A DNA stretch of 26,532 nucleotides, from assembly GCA_013331015.1 (NCBI GenBank), contig DUHF01000104.1, positions 1-26,532 of the forward strand, given 5' to 3'. Below, in pieces: positions 7,300 to 13,954 of this stretch. A program made the translations under genes and the position numbers. This stretch comes from Methanoregula sp. Lineage in GTDB: Archaea > Halobacteriota > Methanomicrobia > Methanomicrobiales > Methanospirillaceae. Below the pieces are notes generated by a model, which ran no database searches, was not told where the DNA came from, and saw nothing but the letters and a program-made list of their open reading frames with translations. Numbering within the stretch: the stretch's first letter is position 1; each line of letters opens with the position of its first letter.

Positions 7300-9789
7300 A
7301 TGCTCCGGCAGACCAACCAGAATAATTCCGATCGCGGCGTCTCTGAGACCATCGGCGCCGTCATGCTCATCTCCGTTGTTGTTGTAGCGGTTGCGATCAT
7401 CGGCGTAGTCCTCACCTCGCAGGGCACCCCCCAGAAGATCCCGGCGCTCGATGCGATCATCTCCAATGTGGACCGGACCGTGTTTGTGTACCATGACGGC
7501 GGGGACACGCTCGAAAGCCAGAATATGTACATCATGGTCAATGGGGAGAAGCGGGCGTTTACCAAGAATGGGAATACCGGCTGGACAACGTGGTCGACCG
7601 GTGAAACCCTTGCCTATACGGTACCGGGCACCGCTCCTATCACCACGGTCCGGGTAGTTTACGACAACTCGCAGACCGCAACTACCCTCTCCACCGCGAA
7701 CTTCGGGCCGTCAGGAATGGCAACGGCCGTGCCGACGCCGACAGGTACGCCCGGGCCAACTCCTGTCATAACCGGCATTTCACCATCTGCAGGCCCACTT
7801 GGTGGCGGAACCATTGTAACGATCAGCGGATCTGGCTTTACCGGAGCGACCGCGGTTAATTTCGGTGGCACAGCAGCATCCTCGTATACCGTAGACAGCG
7901 CCAATTCAATCACCGCAACCAGCCCTGCCGGGACCGGGACGGTTGACGTGACGGTCACCACCCCGTATGGCACATCCGCGATATCAGCTGCTGATCCGTT
8001 TACGTATGTAACAGGTCCGGCTGTATCTGGTATCTCGCCATCTGCAGGCCCACTTGGTGGCGGAACCATTGTAACGATCAGCGGATCTGGCTTTACCGGA
8101 GCGACCGCGGTTAATTTCGGTGGCACAGCAGCATCCTCGTATACCGTAGACAGCGCCAATTCAATCACCGCAACCAGCCCTGCCGGGACCGGGACGGTTG
8201 ACGTGACGGTCACCACCCCGTATGGCACATCCGCGACCTCAGCAGCTGATCAGTTTACCTATGTAGCAGGACCCGCAGTCACCGGAATCTCACCGTCCGT
8301 TGGTCCGGTGGCAGGTGGCACGACGGTAACCCTCACCGGGACGGGCTTTACCGGAGCGAATAATGTCAGGTTTGGCGTTACAGCGAATGCGACCGGTGCA
8401 ATGACCGTGAACAGCGATACGCAGATCACGGTGACGAGCCCGGCCCATGCAGCCGGGACGGTTGATGTGACTGTCACTACTCCCTATGGCACATCCGCGA
8501 CCTCAGCAGCTGACCAGTATACCTATGCAGCAGTCCCAACAGTTACCGGCGTCTCCCCGTCAGGAGGCCCGATTACGGGCAATACAACGGTGACAATCAT
8601 CGGCACAGGCTTTACCGGAGCGAACAATGTAAAGTTTGGCGTCACCGCGAACGCGACCAATGCAATGACCGTGGACAGCGATACGCAGATCACGGTAACA
8701 AGTCCGGCCCATGCGGCAGGGACCGTTGACATAACCGTTACAACCCCCGGCGGCACATCCGCGACATCATCAGCTGATCACTATACGTATTCAGCAGCCC
8801 CGACCGTGACCGGCATTTCCCCGGCATCAGGTCCGGTCGCCGGCGGCACAACGGTGACGATCACCGGAACGGGCTTTACCGGGGTAACCGCCGTGAAGTT
8901 CGGCAGCACATCGGCAAGCTCGTTCACGGTTAACAGTGCAACGTCTATCACGGCAACCAGCCCCATGGTCAGTTCAACCGGTATTGTCGATGTAACTGTT
9001 ACTACCCTAAGTGGTACATCCGCCACATCGTCCGCTGATCGTTTCACGTATTATGTCATCCAGACGTTCACCTCGTCAACAACGTGGACGGTGCCCTCCG
9101 GTGTCACCACTGTTGAGTACTGTGTCGTGGCAGGAGGTGGCGGTGGCGGGTATTACGGTGGTGGTGGCGGTGCTGGTGGAATGAAGACCGGGTCATTCAC
9201 CATTGCCGGTAGTTCGTACGCCATAACCATCGGTTCCGGTGGTGCCAGGGCAACAGGTACCAGTGCTGGAGGTACAAATGGGGGTGCTTCCTCCATTGGT
9301 TCAACTGTCACTACTACAGGTGGAGGTGGGGGAGGCTCCAGCAGCGGGACAGCATCAATCCGGACTGGGAAGAACGGTGGTTCCGGTGGGGGCGGTGTAC
9401 GTGCATCCACCTCTGGTGGAACGGGTGTGTCCGGCGAAGGGAATAATGGTGGAGCCGGGGCAACCAGCGGTTCGAATTATATCGGTGGCGGCGGCGGGGG
9501 AAAAACATCTATAGGTGTCTCTGCAACAGCCACTGCCGGAGGTAATGGTGGTGCAGGGGGTGTCTGCGTCATCAACGGTGCAACGTATGCCGGAGGCGGT
9601 GGCGGCGGTATTCGCAGTGGCTCAGGTAGAATTGCAGGTTCCGGTGGTGTTGGTGGTGGGGGTGCCGGCGGAGCAAGTGCTGCCGGCACGGCCGGGACTG
9701 CAAACACCGGAGGCGGCGGTGGCGGGGGCGGGAGAAATGCCGCTGGTGGTAACGGCGGATCCGGAATCGTCGTCATCAAGTATTATTGA
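7300..9789 (+). CDS. Pilin-like adhesin with five IPT/TIG domains and a polyglycine-rich C-terminus
   Basis: The product has 829 residues. The leader MLRQTNQNNSDRG precedes VSETIGAVMLISVVVVAVAII, an archaeal class III signal with cleavage after DRG. The pilin head (about 35-140) carries PQKIPALD...RTVFVYHDGGD...WTTWSTGETLAYTVP, homologous to the gene at 5558. Five Ig-like IPT/TIG domains follow at about 155-239, 240-324, 325-410, 411-496 and 497-585, each with GISPsxGPxxGGTxVTIxGxGFTGAxxVxFG. The first two are identical over 199 bases of DNA. Residues about 587-829 start TFTSSTTWTVPSGVTTVEYC and continue as glycine runs separated by short strands, as in the glycine-rich domain of phage tail and bacterial surface proteins. 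It should form a long stalk with a glycine-rich tip. A role in attachment is inferred. Confidence 0.85.
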   Translation: MLRQTNQNNSDRGVSETIGAVMLISVVVVAVAIIGVVLTSQGTPQKIPALDAIISNVDRTVFVYHDGGDTLESQNMYIMVNGEKRAFTKNGNTGWTTWSTGETLAYTVPGTAPITTVRVVYDNSQTATTLSTANFGPSGMATAVPTPTGTPGPTPVITGISPSAGPLGGGTIVTISGSGFTGATAVNFGGTAASSYTVDSANSITATSPAGTGTVDVTVTTPYGTSAISAADPFTYVTGPAVSGISPSAGPLGGGTIVTISGSGFTGATAVNFGGTAASSYTVDSANSITATSPAGTGTVDVTVTTPYGTSATSAADQFTYVAGPAVTGISPSVGPVAGGTTVTLTGTGFTGANNVRFGVTANATGAMTVNSDTQITVTSPAHAAGTVDVTVTTPYGTSATSAADQYTYAAVPTVTGVSPSGGPITGNTTVTIIGTGFTGANNVKFGVTANATNAMTVDSDTQITVTSPAHAAGTVDITVTTPGGTSATSSADHYTYSAAPTVTGISPASGPVAGGTTVTITGTGFTGVTAVKFGSTSASSFTVNSATSITATSPMVSSTGIVDVTVTTLSGTSATSSADRFTYYVIQTFTSSTTWTVPSGVTTVEYCVVAGGGGGGYYGGGGGAGGMKTGSFTIAGSSYAITIGSGGARATGTSAGGTNGGASSIGSTVTTTGGGGGGSSSGTASIRTGKNGGSGGGGVRASTSGGTGVSGEGNNGGAGATSGSNYIGGGGGGKTSIGVSATATAGGNGGAGGVCVINGATYAGGGGGGIRSGSGRIAGSGGVGGGGAGGASAAGTAGTANTGGGGGGGGRNAAGGNGGSGIVVIKYY
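7783..8236 (+). repeat. Perfect 199-base tandem repeat (TIG domains 1 and 2)
   Basis: Bases 7783-7981 and 8038-8236 are identical, with a period of 255 bases (85 codons). The adjoining repeats 3-5 have diverged clearly. This indicates a recent duplication or gene conversion within the adhesin gene. Confidence 0.92.
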
Positions 9790-9903
9790 TCCCGATTTCA
9801 GGCCCGGATATCTGCGGATAGGTGAGTGAAAACTTCCCTCTTAACACGCACCTATCTTTCCTTTCCCTTTTGAATATCGGGATTAAGCAATTGCATTTTT
9901 TTT
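9789..9903 (+). terminator. Terminator-like structure after the glycine-rich pilin gene
   Basis: An outer 8-bp stem ATCCCGAT/ATCGGGAT (9789-9796 with 9876-9883) encloses a second 8-bp stem GATAGGTG/CACCTATC (9817-9824 with 9849-9856). Eight T follow at 9896-9903. The outer stem begins at the stop codon. Archaeal termination needs mainly the T-run, so the stems are supporting evidence only. Confidence 0.55.
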
Positions 9904-10031
9904 ATTCGTTTAAGGCCCCATGGATCATCCGGTTCAATCACTCATGATCAAAAATCCCCATCGGGAGCCCGCCAGAATTGCAGGATCAATCATCATCCCG
10001 GACCTCCTTTGGGCACAACAATCTACCCCCT

Positions 10032-11375
10032 CTACACCCTCGTATGAATCTCCGCCACACCAAACGGCGCAGAAGTGTAACTTTGGATGATGACCGCACC
10101 ATCCTTATAGATCCCGATTATCAGGTTGTTTTTGGAACCGTCCTGCTTTTCGACTGATCCATCGATTGCCCCGCTGGCTATGGGGATCTGGTAGAACTGG
10201 TCCCCTGAACTGTTGATGAGGGTCTCCTGCCCGTTTGCCCGGATTGACCCGGTGTAATTCCGCGTTGAGAATACGCGTACCCAGACCCCGGATGGGGGCA
10301 CATTCACAAACGGCAGCGAAGAATACGGTGAAACCTGGACTTTGGTAGGGGATGGAGGAATTACCGCACCCCCGGCAGCCGGGCCAACCGGAACATGAAG
10401 TTCAACAATGCCATAAGGCCTGGTGGTCCTGCCCTCAGAAACAAGCGTCCCGCCATTATAGATCCCCACTTCCAGTTTACCGGCCGACCCGTCCCCCTTC
10501 TCAATAAAACTGTGAATCATGGTGTCGTGCAGGGGCACCAGGTAGTATTGAGTGCCACAACTGTTCACGTCAATACCCCATCCTTTTGCCTCAAGCGTGC
10601 CGGTATAGTTTCCCTGGTAGGATATCCGGACCCAGATCCCGTTTGTTGGAACCGCAGTCCGTGGAGCCGGTGGGGTATTTGCAGGAAGCACCGGAATGAT
10701 CGTGGTGACGGGCGGGGTAATTACCGGAGTTCTGGTTGCGGTGGGTGACGGGGTTGCCGTTGCAGATACGGGCATCTCCTCCCCCGGCCCCTGCCCTGCA
10801 AGGAACACCCCCAAAAAAATGACGGCAAGAATCCCCGCGACAACGATGATTGGGATAAGCCAGGGCGTTTTCTGTGAATCCTCCGGGACGGGTGCCCCAC
10901 CGGAGCCAAAGGTGCTCATCAGCCCCATATCGGGAACCGCGGGACGGGACTGCGCCCGGTTCCCCGCTGCCATGCCGGGCGTGAGCGCCTGGATCCTGCT
11001 CATCGGCCCGGCCGCGTCGTGGCAGCCGGATTTCTGAACCGCTACCTTGTGTTCGTTGAGGATCTCCATGCAGGACTCGATGTTCTGGACGTTCATACCC
11101 GCGGGCTGGTAGACGAAGATGAGATCGATCGATCGCTGCTCTCCTGACGGGGAGGCGATAGTGAGCCTGAGCTGCGGCTCGCGAATGGAATTTTGTCCCG
11201 CAACAGCCAGCACAATATCCTGGTACGGGATATCTTCGCGGATCGTGCCATTCTCCCGCTCTGCAAGGATAATCCGCCGGGTGGTGAGAACCGCTTCGTA
11301 CCGGATGCCGCCAACTATGATCCGGGGCAGTTTTTTTTGGACGGATTCATCGCCCCCAAGGTTCAGGTCGGCCAT
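10032..11375 (-). CDS. Membrane protein with cytoplasmic PH-like domain and two extracellular repeats
   Basis: The product has 447 residues. Residues about 15-110 (GGIRYEAVLTTRRIILAERE, then IPYQDIVLAV...LRLTIASPSGE) have the strand pattern of a bacterial/archaeal PH-like domain. A Pro/Gly linker leads to a single transmembrane helix at about 168-191 (PWLIPIIVVAGILAVIFLGV). Outside, a Thr/Pro-rich stem carries two homologous repeats of about 80-95 residues (about 245-330 and 350-447), each with GxWVRVxxxGNYTG, then xNSxGxQxYxxP, EKxDGS and PxGxxEIH. There is no prepilin leader, unlike its neighbours. It lies divergent to the PA14 pilin gene and alone on its strand within the cluster. It could sense or scaffold the surface layer; the function is not known. 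Confidence 0.72.
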   Translation of the reverse strand: MADLNLGGDESVQKKLPRIIVGGIRYEAVLTTRRIILAERENGTIREDIPYQDIVLAVAGQNSIREPQLRLTIASPSGEQRSIDLIFVYQPAGMNVQNIESCMEILNEHKVAVQKSGCHDAAGPMSRIQALTPGMAAGNRAQSRPAVPDMGLMSTFGSGGAPVPEDSQKTPWLIPIIVVAGILAVIFLGVFLAGQGPGEEMPVSATATPSPTATRTPVITPPVTTIIPVLPANTPPAPRTAVPTNGIWVRISYQGNYTGTLEAKGWGIDVNSCGTQYYLVPLHDTMIHSFIEKGDGSAGKLEVGIYNGGTLVSEGRTTRPYGIVELHVPVGPAAGGAVIPPSPTKVQVSPYSSLPFVNVPPSGVWVRVFSTRNYTGSIRANGQETLINSSGDQFYQIPIASGAIDGSVEKQDGSKNNLIIGIYKDGAVIIQSYTSAPFGVAEIHTRV

Positions 11376-11400
11376 AGCACTACACTACCTTTTTTCCGCT

Positions 11401-11410
11401 CATATAAATA
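11401..11410. promoter_or_regulatory. Shared TATA box between divergent surface genes
   Basis: CATATAAATA reads as a TATA box on both strands. On the minus strand (TATTTATATG) its centre is 30 bases from the ATG at 11375, fitting an almost leaderless mRNA. On the plus strand the predicted start near 11430 would give a leader of about 47 bases before the ATG at 11478. A second TATA-like element, GATATAATA (11455-11463), lies only about 19 bases before that ATG, which is close for normal spacing. Confidence 0.5.
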
Positions 11411-11477
11411 GCAATCCGGTGTGATGCAAACGGATGGGTTTTATGGTGTCTGCAGATATAATACTGATAACGATTTC

Positions 11478-13811
11478 ATGCCAGCCTCCGATCGTGCCCT
11501 CTCTGAATCCGTCTCCATTACCCTCATGGTCTGCCTCCTCGTCATCCTGGCAATTATATCGTGGGGATTCTTCTTTGGGTACGAGAGCCTGCTCAAGACG
11601 AACATCAACATCGCGGAGTCTGCCGAAGATATCCCGACGCACCTGAACGCCCATGCCATCCGGCTCTTCCACCAGAACGGCGATGTCGCGAGCCTGAATG
11701 CGACCGTATCTGCGAGCTATCCTGAAGTGAGGTTCACCCTCATCTCGCCATCGGGCCTGGTTCATTCCGCTCTCCCTTCGCCTCTCATCACTGATAACGC
11801 CTGGAATCCCGGCGACTCCATCTACTTCTACCGCGACGCCACCGGGTATCACGTGGTTGACAGTCTTAATGAGCGCATCAACGCTATTTCCACGTACGGC
11901 CCGCTCATCGATCTCGAAGGCGGTGTCTGGACGATCAAGACCATCGACAATACCGTCCCGGTCACGATCAACTCCGTTGATGTCCTGGTCGGGGGTTCCG
12001 GCAGCGCGTCCGCATCGCCTTACACCCCGGGTCTTGTTGCCACCTATTACAGCGACCAGTCCTGGACGGTCCCGGTCACGACCACCATTGTGAACCGGGT
12101 CCATTTCGCCGACGCTGCCAGCGGCCGGGCATCGGATGTCAGCAACTGGCCGTCATCCTACCTTGGCAAGACCGACTCCTTCTCGGTAAAGTATGACGGG
12201 TTCATCAGGATCGACACGGAAGACGACTACACCTTCACCCTCTCCTCCGATGACGGCTCCTTCATGGACCTTGGCGGGACCTCAAATTTCATCAGCAACG
12301 GGGGCCTCCACGGGTACACTTCCGTGAGCTCGACCCGGCACATGACCCCGGGCTATTACCCGATCACGATCTGGATGTTCGAGAACACCGGCTCGGCGGT
12401 CATCTACCTCCAGTACCAGACCCCGGGGATGGGCTCCCCCCAGCTGGTCACCAGCCTCTGGCACATCCCGAGCACCGCACCAACCGCTGATTTCACCGGC
12501 GTGCCCCGCGCCGGCCCGGCCCCGCTTGCGGTCCAGTTCACCGATACATCCATCGATGCGACCGCATGGGCCTGGAATTTCGGCGATGGTTCACCCGTAA
12601 TTCTTGTCCAGAACCCGGCCCACACGTACACCGGTGTCGGGACCTACCCGGTCACCCTGACGAGTTCCAACTCCTTTGGCGTTGCAACCGAGACCAAAGC
12701 CGGGTATATCACCGTGGGATCGTTCACCCCCGGGTTCCTTGCCTCGTATTACCGTGGCCAGAGCTGGAGCGATCTCGCCGCGACAAGGGTTGACTCCGGC
12801 ATCCACTTCTCAGACGGCAGCGGCTCCACCTGGCCCATGAGCCTGATCGGGCGACAGAACGACTTCTCGGTCACGTGGGACGGGTACCTGCTCGTCCCTG
12901 CCGAAACAGACTACACCTTCACGCTGACATCAGATGACGGGTCGTGGCTCTGGGTGGACGAGGTGCAGCTCATCGACAACGGAGGGCTGCACGGTTCACG
13001 TGCGATATCGCAGACGGTCCGTCTCACGGCTGGCTACCACCATGTCGTTGTCCGGATGTTTGAGAACACGGGAAGTGCTGTAGCCGACCTGAGTTTCTCT
13101 CCGGCCGGCACTATCTGGCATATTCCGAGTACTGCCCCGACGGCGGGATTCACCGCAGTTCCCCGCGCCGGGACGGCCCCGCTTGCGGTCCAGTTCTCGG
13201 ACACGTCCCAGGACGCAACCTCCTGGTCATGGGATTTCGGCGACGGCTCGCCGCTCTCGACCGACCAGAACCCCTCGCACACCTACACAGCTGCCGGTTC
13301 CTATGCGGTGACCCTGACGGCTTCCAATGATTTCGGCGCCTCAACGGCAACAGAACCCGCGTATGTCACGGTCGGTGCGTTTGTTCCGGGTTTTGTTGCA
13401 TCCTATTATACCGGCCAGACCTGGACTACGCTTGCCGGGACCCGGATCGAAGATCCGATCCATTTCACAGACGGTTCCGGTTCAACGTGGCCAACGGACA
13501 TCGTAGGCAGCCAGAACGATTTTTCCGTTACCTGGGACGGGTATCTCAATGTTCCCGCAGAAGCGGATTACTCATTCCGGCTCACTTCCGATGACGGTTC
13601 ATGGCTGTGGGTGGATGAGGTGCAACTCATTGACAATGGCGGCTTGCACGGCTCCACCGCGGTCACCCGGACCGTCCATCTCACCGCAGGCTACCACCAT
13701 ATTGTGGTGAAGATGTTCGAAAATACGGGAAGTGCCGTGGCGTATCTTGACTATGCCATCCTCCCCTCGACAACCTACAACCCCGTCACCGGTGTGTGGC
13801 ATGTGCCATAA
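11478..13811 (+). CDS. Pilin-like adhesin with three PA14 and two PKD domains
   Basis: The product has 777 residues from the ATG at 11478, chosen because it gives the short leader MPASDRA before LSESVSITLMVCLLVILAII, as in the paralogue at 13955. The frame extends upstream to a GTG at 11421. A pilin head (about 30-175) with LFHQNGDVASLN and WNPGDSIYFYRD is shared with that paralogue. Then PA14 (about 181-325), PKD (334-415), PA14 (417-545), PKD (552-633) and PA14 (635-777) follow. Each PA14 shows the family pattern LxASYYxGQxW...YTFTLTSDDGSWLWVDEVQLIDNGGLHG...LTAGYHHxVVxMFENTGSA; the PKDs show WxWxFGDGSP. PA14 domains in several known adhesins and glycosidases bind carbohydrate. A glycan-binding pilus or surface stalk is inferred. 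Confidence 0.86.
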   Translation: MPASDRALSESVSITLMVCLLVILAIISWGFFFGYESLLKTNINIAESAEDIPTHLNAHAIRLFHQNGDVASLNATVSASYPEVRFTLISPSGLVHSALPSPLITDNAWNPGDSIYFYRDATGYHVVDSLNERINAISTYGPLIDLEGGVWTIKTIDNTVPVTINSVDVLVGGSGSASASPYTPGLVATYYSDQSWTVPVTTTIVNRVHFADAASGRASDVSNWPSSYLGKTDSFSVKYDGFIRIDTEDDYTFTLSSDDGSFMDLGGTSNFISNGGLHGYTSVSSTRHMTPGYYPITIWMFENTGSAVIYLQYQTPGMGSPQLVTSLWHIPSTAPTADFTGVPRAGPAPLAVQFTDTSIDATAWAWNFGDGSPVILVQNPAHTYTGVGTYPVTLTSSNSFGVATETKAGYITVGSFTPGFLASYYRGQSWSDLAATRVDSGIHFSDGSGSTWPMSLIGRQNDFSVTWDGYLLVPAETDYTFTLTSDDGSWLWVDEVQLIDNGGLHGSRAISQTVRLTAGYHHVVVRMFENTGSAVADLSFSPAGTIWHIPSTAPTAGFTAVPRAGTAPLAVQFSDTSQDATSWSWDFGDGSPLSTDQNPSHTYTAAGSYAVTLTASNDFGASTATEPAYVTVGAFVPGFVASYYTGQTWTTLAGTRIEDPIHFTDGSGSTWPTDIVGSQNDFSVTWDGYLNVPAEADYSFRLTSDDGSWLWVDEVQLIDNGGLHGSTAVTRTVHLTAGYHHIVVKMFENTGSAVAYLDYAILPSTTYNPVTGVWHVP

Positions 13812-13910
13812 CCCGCCCGGGTGGACTCATGCCCCAAATCCGGCAATTCTCACCCCCTTCGTTGAATCAAATCAATAATTCTACCCGGATAATGTCCGGA
13901 AAAACCCTCA

Positions 13911-13920
13911 TGCATAAATA
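13911..13920 (+). promoter_or_regulatory. TATA box of the TIG-repeat pilin gene
   Basis: TGCATAAATA is centred about 39 bases before the ATG at 13955, predicting a 5' leader of roughly 14 bases. A nearer TTTTATAG (13940-13947) lies too close to the ATG for normal TATA spacing. Confidence 0.5.
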
Positions 13921-13954
13921 CCGCAAAAAGCGAATGTAATTTTATAGCCCGACC

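Noticed and set aside
7783..8236. CRISPR or mobile-element interpretation of the perfect repeat
   Set aside because: The repeats are in frame with a TIG domain period of 85 codons and have no spacer or terminal-repeat structure.
9153..9779. Minus-strand proline-rich open frames
   Set aside because: They are the complement of the glycine codons of the polyglycine domain (GGN against NCC), not independent genes.
11421..11477. GTG 11421 / ATG 11424 as start of the PA14 pilin
   Set aside because: It would make a 26-residue leader, whereas ATG 11478 gives MPASDRA, matching the MPNDRA leader of the paralogue.
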